A DNA stretch of 24,118 nt from IMG/VR virus record IMGVR_UViG_3300032360_000050, positions 1 through 24,118 of that record; one strand, written 5' to 3'. Numbering within the stretch: the first letter of the stretch is position 1; each line of letters starts with the position of its first letter. The DNA comes from a virus. A program made the position numbers and the translations under genes. The notes beneath the pieces are model-generated. The model had not been told where the DNA came from, did not search any database, and worked only from the letters and a program-made list of their open reading frames with translations. Positions 15,638-22,245 of the stretch are shown here, piece after piece.

Positions 15638-16612
15638 ATGTTTGATTTTTTCAAATCTAAAAAATGGGCCGTTTGGGCCTATCTTGGCTCAACAGTAATT
15701 TTAACTTCTCTTTGGCTTTCAGTTCAAATAGATGTTCAAATTAACCATTGGTTTGGTGGTTTCTACGATATGATTCAAAAAGCGTTAGGAACTCCAAATG
15801 CCATCACAGCAGGTGAATATTGGGGTAGTTTAGCCAGTTTTGGTAAATTAGCGGCGTTGTGGATTGTCTTAGGACTAGCTACATCATTTCTAACAGCTCA
15901 CTTTTTATTCCGTTGGAGAGCTAGTATGGTCGAATGGTATCATAGTGTATACGATAAAGCACGTACCATTGAAGGTGCGGCTCAGCGGGTACAAGAAGAT
16001 ACTATTAAATTCAGTAGAATTATGGAAAGCCTGGGCACTGCTTTGATTGAGAGTGTTATGGTATTGGTAGAATTTTTCCCATTATTAGTGGGATTATCTA
16101 TTGGTATTCCTATTCTATGGTTCGGCGATTGGGAGTATGGATTAATAGCTGGCGCTCTTATATGGGCAGTTGGTGGTACTATACTAATGATTGTATTGGC
16201 TTGGTTACTAAGGCTTGTAGGCATTGAATATGACCTACAGAAGAAGGAAGCAGCATATAGGAAAATCCTAGTTGTTGCTGAAGACGATGGAAGCATAAGA
16301 CCAAAGTCATTAGAAGAGCTATTTGACGGTGTAAGAAACATTCACTATAAGAGTTATTTGAGATATTTGTATTTTAACATAGGACGACTTGCATACTTGC
16401 AGGCTAATGTGTTAGCAGGATACATCTTCTTAGCACCAGCAATTATTGCAGGTGTTATGACACTTGGTGTAATGCAACAGATTTTACGTGCATTTGGACG
16501 TGTTGAAGGTTCACTTCAATATTTGTTTAAAGCATGGCCAACTATTATTGAATTGGCTAGTGTTTACAAACGTTTACGTGAATTTGAAGCTAAGATAAAA
16601 GAGATGGAATAA
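15638..16612 (+). CDS. SbmA/BacA-family peptide transporter homologue, 324 aa
   Basis: The protein matches the SbmA/BacA inner-membrane transporter family over nearly its full length. Key segments are GFYDMIQKAL (41-50), FRWRASMVEWY (91-101), IEGAAQRVQEDT (111-122), KKEAAYRKILVVAEDD (202-217), LRYLYFNIGR (241-250) and MTLGVMQQILRAFGRVEGSL with YKRLREFE (274-317). SbmA and BacA import peptides such as microcins, proline-rich peptides and bleomycin without a nucleotide-binding domain. Hydrophobic segments lie at about 11-30, 68-91, 134-160, 166-192 and 248-275. E. coli SbmA is about 400 residues; this protein lacks roughly the first 80, so it keeps only the core. AAGGAG precedes the ATG. The phage role is unknown. 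Confidence 0.88.
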   Translation: MFDFFKSKKWAVWAYLGSTVILTSLWLSVQIDVQINHWFGGFYDMIQKALGTPNAITAGEYWGSLASFGKLAALWIVLGLATSFLTAHFLFRWRASMVEWYHSVYDKARTIEGAAQRVQEDTIKFSRIMESLGTALIESVMVLVEFFPLLVGLSIGIPILWFGDWEYGLIAGALIWAVGGTILMIVLAWLLRLVGIEYDLQKKEAAYRKILVVAEDDGSIRPKSLEELFDGVRNIHYKSYLRYLYFNIGRLAYLQANVLAGYIFLAPAIIAGVMTLGVMQQILRAFGRVEGSLQYLFKAWPTIIELASVYKRLREFEAKIKEME

Positions 16613-16617
16613 CCAAA

Positions 16618-16649
16618 AATACCTGATAATTTGACGATTATTGGGTATT
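16618..16649 (+). terminator. Hairpin directly after the SbmA-like gene
   Basis: A 13-bp stem with two wobbles (16618-16630 with 16637-16649) encloses the loop TTGACG. It starts 5 nt after the stop. It lacks a T run but is followed 20 nt later by a clear terminator, so it may stabilise or pause the message. Confidence 0.45.
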
Positions 16650-16668
16650 ATTTTCAAAAAAAAATAAG

Positions 16669-16704
16669 AATCCTTGTAAGTCTATGATTTATAAGGATTT
16701 TTTT
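16669..16704 (+). terminator. Rho-independent terminator after the SbmA-like gene
   Basis: An 11-bp stem AATCCTTGTAA (16669-16679) with TTATAAGGATT (16689-16699) has one wobble, a 9-nt loop and a T run at 16698-16704. It separates the transporter from the sigma70 promoter at 16718. Confidence 0.85.
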
Positions 16705-16717
16705 GTGGCAGAAAAAC

Positions 16718-16746
16718 TTGACAAGTAAGACATCTTACTGTATACT
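16718..16746 (+). promoter_or_regulatory. Strong sigma70 promoter with a palindromic operator-like spacer
   Basis: TTGACA at 16718-16723, a 17-nt spacer and TATACT at 16741-16746 make a near-consensus sigma70 promoter, unlike the late-like boxes elsewhere. Sixteen of the 17 spacer bases (16724-16739) form a perfect inverted repeat, AGTAAGA-CA-TCTTACT. A dimeric repressor bound there would block RNA polymerase. The first gene starts at 16782 with an AAGGAG site. The operator function is inferred. Confidence 0.8.
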
Positions 16747-16781
16747 ATAGTTATAGTTAATTAAAAATAAGGAGTTAAAAT

Positions 16782-17054
16782 ATGTTTAAAAAAGAAAAAT
16801 TTAGTTATTTTGGTGGGTATTTAACATATAACCTAGAAAATGGTGAACGTGACATTTTTATTGCACGTTTTAAACATGGTGGACCTTTTACTAAGGCCAA
16901 GTTCCTTAAAGAACTTCTTAATAGTCATACTGTAGAAAGTTATACAGCGGCTATGGAAAAAGGTGAAACACCATTAACAATTCTTAAAGACACTAACCCA
17001 AGTTGGTATACAACTGTTATAGAAACTTGGAAATCAAAACAAGGAGCATTATAA
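16782..17054 (+). CDS. Unknown small protein, 90 aa
   Basis: It follows the sigma70 promoter at 16718 and has AAGGAG 7 nt upstream. The protein is basic and aromatic-rich (MFKKEKFSYFGGYLTYNLENGERDIFIARFKHGG), with a predicted beta-rich first half and helical second half (AKFLKELLNSHTVESYTAAME). Its stop overlaps the next ATG by one base (TAATG). No family is recognised. The promoter type suggests early expression, so a host-takeover role is possible but unproven. Confidence 0.7.
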   Translation: MFKKEKFSYFGGYLTYNLENGERDIFIARFKHGGPFTKAKFLKELLNSHTVESYTAAMEKGETPLTILKDTNPSWYTTVIETWKSKQGAL

Positions 17055-17419
17055 TGAGAAGTAACGAATTAAATAAAACATATAAAATTTACCAAATACA
17101 ACTCTCAGATGCAGATGTTGATATGATTAATGATAAAGGACATAACAGTGTTCCTCATCATAAAGCAAAATTGGATATGAATTTTGCTGATAACATTGGT
17201 GCATTAGCAAGTGATGCTTTTAATAAAGGTTACTATACTCATGTTGCTAATATTACTGCTGATGGACTTGAAGATGTGTTTCATGTTGGAAACATGGGTC
17301 CAGAAGAAAACATTGAAAGGTTAACTAAAATGCATAGCCTTAGTGTTGCTGATGTTGTAGAAGCCCCAGATGGAATTAAACACGTTGTTGCCAGCTCTGG
17401 TTTTGCAAAGGTTGACTAA
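17054..17419 (+). CDS. Conserved-looking small protein with YodL-like C-terminal motif, 121 aa
   Basis: ATG 17054 overlaps the previous stop and has AAGGAG at 17041-17046; an earlier in-frame ATG at 17003 lies inside the previous gene and was not used. The N-terminal half (YKIYQIQLSDADVDMIND, then THVANITADGLEDVFHVGN) looks like a beta-alpha domain I have met in marine phage genomes. The C-terminus MHSLSVADVVEAPDGIKHVVASSGFAKV resembles the RxHSLSVxDVV...GF signature of YodL-type small domains found in phages and plasmids. The function is unknown. A candidate terminator follows at 17428. Confidence 0.75.
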   Translation: MRSNELNKTYKIYQIQLSDADVDMINDKGHNSVPHHKAKLDMNFADNIGALASDAFNKGYYTHVANITADGLEDVFHVGNMGPEENIERLTKMHSLSVADVVEAPDGIKHVVASSGFAKVD

Positions 17420-17427
17420 ACTCCATT

Positions 17428-17478
17428 TTCGTTGTAAACTTGTTTTTAATTGAATATATTCGTAAAACAACGAATTTT
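17428..17478 (+). terminator. Candidate terminator after the small two-gene operon
   Basis: TTCGTTGT at 17428-17435 pairs perfectly with ACAACGAA at 17467-17474, followed by a T-rich run. The loop is long (31 nt), and an alternative 7-bp stem (17440-17446 with 17464-17470) competes with it. The position just after the stop at 17419 fits a terminator of moderate strength. Confidence 0.45.
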
Positions 17479-17519
17479 TCTTCTTATTGATAACTACAAA
17501 ATATAACACGGAGAAAATA

Positions 17520-18815
17520 ATGGCCTTACTTAAAGGTATCAAAAGAAAAAAAGCTAGACGCACTTCATTGCGAATTCGTGCAGATCAATTAAAAGATCCG
17601 AGTTGGGAAGGTGCTAGTGAATGGACTGGCGAAAAAATGCATCATGCTATATCAGGTGCTACAGAATATTATTATAAAAATTATAAGTCTACAATTTTAA
17701 TTGATTATGCATATGATTGGATGCTTGAGAATGGGTATGATAAACATGATGTAAAATGTGCTAAAGCGGCACAAGGCAGTGGCTCGTTTGGTACAGTGGT
17801 AGGATATTATTGCAGAATGCTTACTATGGGATGTCCAGATGTACATGAAGGGCATAATAGATATTGGGAGAGTCTTGCTGGTACAATGGGAACTCCAAAA
17901 CCTCATACAGAATTTATTAATAAAAATATTAAAGACGCAATTGCCAATGGTAAAGTTCGTGTAGAAGAATCAGAACGACGTATAAAAGAATTAGCAAAAA
18001 ATAAGCAGAACAATCGTAAGCCTACTATTCAAGAATTACTACATCGTGCCGCATATGTAATGACTGATGAAGTTGAATGTTGGCTTGAAGATTGGATTGA
18101 TGGTGGATATGATGTTAAAACTGTTAAAGGTTTTAATCCAGTTAATATGTTCAGGGCGGCAGGCGTAAAACAAGCACATTCACGTATTATACGGAATTTA
18201 TATCAACCTAATGTAGATGAAATGACTGAACTTAATACAAAGGTATCAAAAAATGATAAAGATGATTGGCGTTTACAGTTGGAAGAAGGATATAGTCATA
18301 TGTCTTCTGCTCAACATAAAGCATGTCTTGAAGTATATAGAAAGATAGTAGATGCATGTGATATACTTGCGGCAGAAAGTAAAGCAAATCGTAAGCCACG
18401 TAAAGTGCGAATTAGGAGCCCAGAAGCCCTTGTTAAGAAGCTCAAATTTAAGCAAACAGACACCTATTATGGGTTGGCTAGCATCTTGCCTGCCGAGATA
18501 ATTTTCGCCCGCATACTGGTGGTTATTAACACTAAAAACCGCAAGATCGGACTGTATTATGCTCGTAATGTAGACCCAATGGGATTAAAACGTGAAGGTA
18601 GTGGACTTAGTGTAAAAGGCACTACAATAAAAGGGTTTGATCCTGAAAAGAGTTTGCAACGAACAATACGTAAACCAGATGAATTTTTACCTCAAATCAA
18701 AAAAGCCACTCGAGCTAAAACAGAAAAGTTGTTTCAATCACTAAAAACAACTGAAACTAAATTAAATGGCCGTGTCAACGGAGAGACTATTCTATTAGCC
18801 ACGTTTAATAAATAA
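17520..18815 (+). CDS. Unknown protein, 431 aa
   Basis: ATG 17520 has GGAG about 6 nt upstream and gives MALLKGIKRKKARRTSLRIRADQ, a strongly basic start; the in-frame ATG at 17487 has no such site. The protein is mixed alpha/beta, contains WTGEKMHHAISGATEYYYKNYKS and a Cys-containing segment (VKCAKAAQGSGSFGTVVGYYCRMLTMGC), and has a basic C-terminal third (KPRKVRIRSPEALVKKLKFK). It is a large single gene between the small early-type genes and the neck genes. I do not recognise the family. Positions about 18410-18600 are GC-richer than the rest of the gene. A DNA-binding or virion role would fit the charge but is speculative. Confidence 0.75.
   Translation: MALLKGIKRKKARRTSLRIRADQLKDPSWEGASEWTGEKMHHAISGATEYYYKNYKSTILIDYAYDWMLENGYDKHDVKCAKAAQGSGSFGTVVGYYCRMLTMGCPDVHEGHNRYWESLAGTMGTPKPHTEFINKNIKDAIANGKVRVEESERRIKELAKNKQNNRKPTIQELLHRAAYVMTDEVECWLEDWIDGGYDVKTVKGFNPVNMFRAAGVKQAHSRIIRNLYQPNVDEMTELNTKVSKNDKDDWRLQLEEGYSHMSSAQHKACLEVYRKIVDACDILAAESKANRKPRKVRIRSPEALVKKLKFKQTDTYYGLASILPAEIIFARILVVINTKNRKIGLYYARNVDPMGLKREGSGLSVKGTTIKGFDPEKSLQRTIRKPDEFLPQIKKATRAKTEKLFQSLKTTETKLNGRVNGETILLATFNK
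18807..18815 (+). promoter_or_regulatory. Late-like box AATAAATAA at the end of the 431-aa gene
   Basis: AATAAATAA overlaps the stop codon at 18813-18815 and is followed by a leader (GTAGTAGGAGAACTAAAATA) almost the same as that before 19961. It departs from GATAAATAC at three or fewer positions, so it is a weaker candidate. Confidence 0.35.
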
Positions 18816-18839
18816 GTACGTAGTAGGAGAACTAAAATA

Positions 18840-19919
18840 ATGGCGTTAACCATTGACGAACTGGCTATTTTATTAGAACGAAATAAACATAAATTTGTAT
18901 TTTATAGTTATTATGGAGGAATGGGTGGCGACTTCATTCTAAATTATATAGCAGATAACTCCCCTAATATTATTCCACAAAAACATTCTCAATTAATGAA
19001 AGATGAGCAGTGGCCAAATATTATCAATTTGAGTTTACAAAACAGATACTACTTTGTTGATACTATTTTTTGTCATTATTTTTTAATTTCAGCACAAAAA
19101 TCAAAAGAATCAAACGAATATACTAGTGCCTCAACCTTTAAAGAATTAGTAGAAAGAATATTTATAGGTTTAAAATCTGACAGCTATGTATATACAGAAC
19201 ATGATTTTAACACATTACTTGAACTAGACAAACATGAAGATATGCGTTATCTAGTTAAACTTCATAATCTCTATGATGAACTAAAACTATTTAAAGGTGC
19301 GAAAATTATACGCACCAATCCAGTAGAATGGCAAACACATTGTGATATGCTAGGCTTTATGAAAAATCAAACATTGCATGTATACACAAAAGATGATAAG
19401 AAAAAAAGAATAAAATCAATATTAACTCAAGCAAAACTGAACGACCCATTGATTTTTGTAACAAATTTACGAACCCCATCATCTAATATTCCACACTCAT
19501 CTATAGAAACTATCTACAATTATCTCTCTAATATCATTGAAAATGATGATATTCCCTTATATGATAATACAATTTGGATAGCATTACAACCAAATAACTA
19601 TAACTTAGATATATCAGTTACTTCTGCTGAAGAAATAAATAATGTAGAAACACTTCATAAATTATATTTTTCTAAATTCATAAATGGAGATGTAGATATC
19701 TCATATATTGAAGATCCTGTAACTGTTGACTATGATATAACTGAATACGACTTTAATGAAATAGCAAATGGAGAATGGATAACACGTGAATTTGGGTTAG
19801 ATGCTGAAGAATTTAGAAATGTATTTGACAACTGGTTTAACAAAAATATAGAATTATTGAATAAATTTGGATTAACTAATCACTACATTCCTAAGGAATC
19901 ATATATTCCTAGAAATTAA
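18840..19919 (+). CDS. Putative sulfotransferase-like protein, 359 aa
   Basis: AGGAG lies about 10 nt upstream of the ATG. Residues about 18-36 (KFVFYSYYGGMGGDFILNY) form a strand followed by a Gly-rich loop, as in the PAPS-binding 5' phosphosulfate loop of sulfotransferases. The C-terminus, EFRNVFDNWFNKNIELLNKFG, resembles the end of some sulfotransferase-type proteins. The middle (about 60-320) has no motif I can assign. If correct, it would transfer sulfate to a sugar or other acceptor, but the loop is not a strict match. It shares its leader sequence with gp13, the next gene, and ends 41 nt before it. Confidence 0.45.
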   Translation: MALTIDELAILLERNKHKFVFYSYYGGMGGDFILNYIADNSPNIIPQKHSQLMKDEQWPNIINLSLQNRYYFVDTIFCHYFLISAQKSKESNEYTSASTFKELVERIFIGLKSDSYVYTEHDFNTLLELDKHEDMRYLVKLHNLYDELKLFKGAKIIRTNPVEWQTHCDMLGFMKNQTLHVYTKDDKKKRIKSILTQAKLNDPLIFVTNLRTPSSNIPHSSIETIYNYLSNIIENDDIPLYDNTIWIALQPNNYNLDISVTSAEEINNVETLHKLYFSKFINGDVDISYIEDPVTVDYDITEYDFNEIANGEWITREFGLDAEEFRNVFDNWFNKNIELLNKFGLTNHYIPKESYIPRN

Positions 19920-19931
19920 AGTAGAAACTAT

Positions 19932-19940
19932 GATAAATAC
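19932..19940 (+). promoter_or_regulatory. T4-late-like promoter box GATAAATAC before gp13
   Basis: GATAAATAC lies 20 nt before the gp13 ATG at 19961 and is identical to the boxes at 6027 and 15519 (minus). The leader after it is nearly the same as that before 18840. Confidence 0.6.
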
Positions 19941-19960
19941 ATAGTAGGAGAATTAAAATA

Positions 19961-20698
19961 ATGGCCGCAGTAAATAAACTTCAAAAAGAAATAGAACTTC
20001 GTTTAGGCGGAGGAATGATCGATGTAGAACTCGATCCAGAGCATTACGAACTTGCCGCTGATAAAGCACTTCAAAAATATCGTCAAAGAGCTGAAAATGC
20101 AGTTGAGGAAAGTTTTATTATTTTAGAAATAATAAAAGATCAAAGCGAATATACATTACCTTCAGAAGTAATGGAAGTACGAGATATTTACAGACGTACA
20201 ACAGGTGTAAGCAGTGGAACAGGAAACGACATAGAACCATTCCAAGCCGCATATCTTAATACATACCTTTTAGGTAGTACTAGGGCTGGTGGACTTTCGT
20301 CATTTGATTTCTTACAGCAAAACAGAGAAACAATGGGTAAACTATTTGGTGCTGAACTTTTATTTACTTGGCGCCCACAAGATAAAAAATTAATCCTACA
20401 AAGAAAAATTAAAGCAAATGACAATGCAGTATTGTATTGCTATAACTATAGACCAACTGAGAGTCTATTAGAAGATACATACGCAGGTCCTTGGATAAAA
20501 GACTATGCATTTGCACATGCTAAATTAATATTAGCAGAAGCACGTGGTAAGTTTACACAGATTGCAGGACCACAAGGTGGTACTACAATGAACGCAGACC
20601 AACTACGTCAAGACGCTATGGCAGAAATTGATAAACTAGAACTTGAATTAACATTATACAATGATGGTAGCACAGGACTTAGTTTTGTTATAGGCTAA
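19961..20698 (+). CDS. 13: Neck / head completion protein, gp13-like, 245 aa
   Basis: The protein begins MAAVNKLQKEIELRLGGGMIDVELDPEHYELAADKALQKYRQR and continues with SEYTLPSEVMEVRDIYRR, TWRPQDKKLILQRKI and YNYRPTESLLEDTYAGPWIKDYAFAHAKLILAEARGKF. This pattern matches gp13 of marine T4-like phages, which with gp14 forms the neck that seals the head and receives the tail. It is shorter than T4 gp13 (about 309 residues). Here gp13 is about 4.5 kb from gp14 and on the opposite strand, whereas in T4 genes 13, 14 and 15 are neighbours. The start has AGGAG and a late-like box. Confidence 0.78.
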   Translation: MAAVNKLQKEIELRLGGGMIDVELDPEHYELAADKALQKYRQRAENAVEESFIILEIIKDQSEYTLPSEVMEVRDIYRRTTGVSSGTGNDIEPFQAAYLNTYLLGSTRAGGLSSFDFLQQNRETMGKLFGAELLFTWRPQDKKLILQRKIKANDNAVLYCYNYRPTESLLEDTYAGPWIKDYAFAHAKLILAEARGKFTQIAGPQGGTTMNADQLRQDAMAEIDKLELELTLYNDGSTGLSFVIG

Positions 20699-20701
20699 TT
20701 A

Positions 20702-20854
20702 ATGCATAAAAAATGTACACCGTCTGAAGAACCTAAAACTTATAATCTTAAGTTTAACGAAATCAAAAAAGAAGTTATTAAAAAACCAAAAAAAGAAGTT
20801 ACTTGGAAACAATTATTACAACATTTTAATAATCTAAGTAAAAGAAGAACATGA
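20702..20854 (+). CDS. Small basic protein, 50 aa
   Basis: An ATG at 20702, 3 nt after the gp13 stop, opens 50 codons to a TGA at 20852-20854 that overlaps the next start as ATGA. The protein is very Lys-rich (MHKKCTPSEEPKTYNLKF, then a KKEVIKKPKKEVTWKQLL segment) and ends SKRRT. There is no clear Shine-Dalgarno, so coupled translation from gp13 is likely. The tight packing on both sides supports a real gene. The function is unknown. Confidence 0.6.
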   Translation: MHKKCTPSEEPKTYNLKFNEIKKEVIKKPKKEVTWKQLLQHFNNLSKRRT

Positions 20855-21549
20855 AACGAGTAGGTATATTAGGATCAAGTTTTTCAGTAGGATCACATCA
20901 TAATTCAAAGACAAAACAGAATGATTTAGCACTCCCATTTGAAACTTGGCTTTACAAACATACAACAGATATAGAATTTTATAATTCAGCATGTTCTGGA
21001 AAGGGTACTGAGCTATACCTAAACAAAATCGTTTACTTGAAAAAGAAATATAATGTTGATACTATTTTGATGGAACTTGTTAACAACCGTTCTATGTTCA
21101 ATGTAAAGACACAAGAATATGACTTAGATGATATCACAGATAATCTATACGAGAATAGTGCATCTATATGGAACTACATAAGAGCTATAACACAAGATAT
21201 CGACTATAAAAAGTTCGCAACAAAACGTGAGTTTAACACTTGGAAGTCAGTACAAGAGAATATAGCATATAACTTCAATGCTTTTGAGTTTTGGGGAGTA
21301 TTAGATTGTAAACAAGCTATCGAATTATGTGAGTTATTAGATATAAAAGTTGTTACATGGCAAAAGAGTTTTGATTTTAGAGAACATATACCACAAACAG
21401 TTAGATTTTTAGAATTTGCGAATGCACATGAATACTATGTAGACAAATATGATGAGAAGTCAATACTATGTGATCATATACATTTCAACGATACAATAAA
21501 TGAAGAAATGATTAAAGATTTTATTGTACCTACTTTAATTAGCACTTGA
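20851..21549 (+). CDS. SGNH/GDSL-type hydrolase-like protein, 232 aa
   Basis: All blocks of the SGNH hydrolase pattern can be placed: GSS at 8-10 with Ser9 or Ser10 as nucleophile, Gly50 in NSACSGKGTE, Asn78 in ELVNNRS, and Asp208-x-x-His211 in CDHIHFND as the C-terminal dyad. Such enzymes are esterases, lipases or sugar deacetylases. The substrate is unknown; deacetylation of a host surface glycan is one possibility. It starts with ATGA overlap with the previous small gene. Its stop codon lies inside the -35 box of the next promoter. Low identity to classic GDSL proteins keeps the call tentative. Confidence 0.6.
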   Translation: MKRVGILGSSFSVGSHHNSKTKQNDLALPFETWLYKHTTDIEFYNSACSGKGTELYLNKIVYLKKKYNVDTILMELVNNRSMFNVKTQEYDLDDITDNLYENSASIWNYIRAITQDIDYKKFATKREFNTWKSVQENIAYNFNAFEFWGVLDCKQAIELCELLDIKVVTWQKSFDFREHIPQTVRFLEFANAHEYYVDKYDEKSILCDHIHFNDTINEEMIKDFIVPTLIST

Positions 21550-21574
21550 CATACATGTTTATTCTATGTATAAT
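21546..21574 (+). promoter_or_regulatory. Perfect consensus sigma70 promoter before the dNMP kinase
   Basis: TTGACA at 21546-21551, a 17-nt spacer and TATAAT at 21569-21574 match the full E. coli sigma70 consensus. The expected transcription start, about 7 nt after the -10 box, falls on the ATG at 21581. The -35 box overlaps the stop codon of the previous gene. Confidence 0.88.
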
Positions 21575-21580
21575 ACGTAC

Positions 21581-22219
21581 ATGAAACAAATAATTGGTAT
21601 ATGTGGACTCATAGGGCACGGAAAAGATACTGCGGCTGGCTTTTTAATTGAAGAAGGATTTGAGAGAGTTAGTTTTGCAGGTGTGTTAAAAGATGCATGT
21701 TCTAATATATTTGGTTGGGATAGAATACTACTTGAAGGTAATACGCCAGAAGGTAGAGTATGGAGAGAAACAGTTGATGAATGGTGGGCTACTCGTTTAA
21801 ATATTCCAAATTTTACTCCACGTCTTGCATTACAACAAGTCGGCACAGATGCATTAAGAACACACTTTCATCCTGATATATGGGTAGCCGCATGCGAACG
21901 TCAAATTGTAAGTACAGAAAAAAATGTTGTTATAAGTGACTGTAGGTTTTTTAATGAACTTCAAGCTATTAAAAATCTAGGCGGAAAAACAGCAGTTGTA
22001 TGGAGATATGATAAACCAGAATGGTGGAGCAACGCATCTATTCTTAATCAAGCAAATGTTTCAAAGAAGCCAATGCATATTGTAGATGGAATGAAATCTA
22101 GGCATCCAGACGTACACAAAAGCGAATGGAGTTGGGCAGGATGGGACTTTGATATTGAACTCTTAAACACTTCTACTCTAGAAGAACTCAGAAAACATAC
22201 CCTAGACAAAATAGTATAA
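21581..22219 (+). CDS. 1: Deoxynucleoside monophosphate kinase, gp1-like, 212 aa
   Basis: The start MKQIIGICGLIGHGKDTAAGFL carries a Walker A loop ending in Gly14-Lys15-Asp16-Thr17, the GKDT form seen in T4 gp1. Other family-like segments are VSFAGVLKDACSNIFGWDR (substrate side), LALQQVGTDALRTHFHPDIWV, which parallels T4 LMQALGTDLIVNNFDRMYWV, and VVISDCRFFNELQAIKNLGG. The enzyme phosphorylates dNMPs to dNDPs for phage DNA synthesis. ATG 21581 was chosen over 21566, which lies within the promoter spacer. No Shine-Dalgarno is visible, and the predicted message may be leaderless. The protein is a little shorter than T4 gp1. Confidence 0.85.
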   Translation: MKQIIGICGLIGHGKDTAAGFLIEEGFERVSFAGVLKDACSNIFGWDRILLEGNTPEGRVWRETVDEWWATRLNIPNFTPRLALQQVGTDALRTHFHPDIWVAACERQIVSTEKNVVISDCRFFNELQAIKNLGGKTAVVWRYDKPEWWSNASILNQANVSKKPMHIVDGMKSRHPDVHKSEWSWAGWDFDIELLNTSTLEELRKHTLDKIV

Positions 22220-22222
22220 ATA
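22215..22222 (+). promoter_or_regulatory. T4 late promoter box TATAAATA
   Basis: TATAAATA is an exact match to the T4 late promoter and overlaps the stop codon of the dNMP kinase gene (22217-22219). The next ATG is at 22246, giving a short leader with an AGGAG site. Confidence 0.65.
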
Positions 22223-22245
22223 TATATAATCAATAGGAGTTAGAT

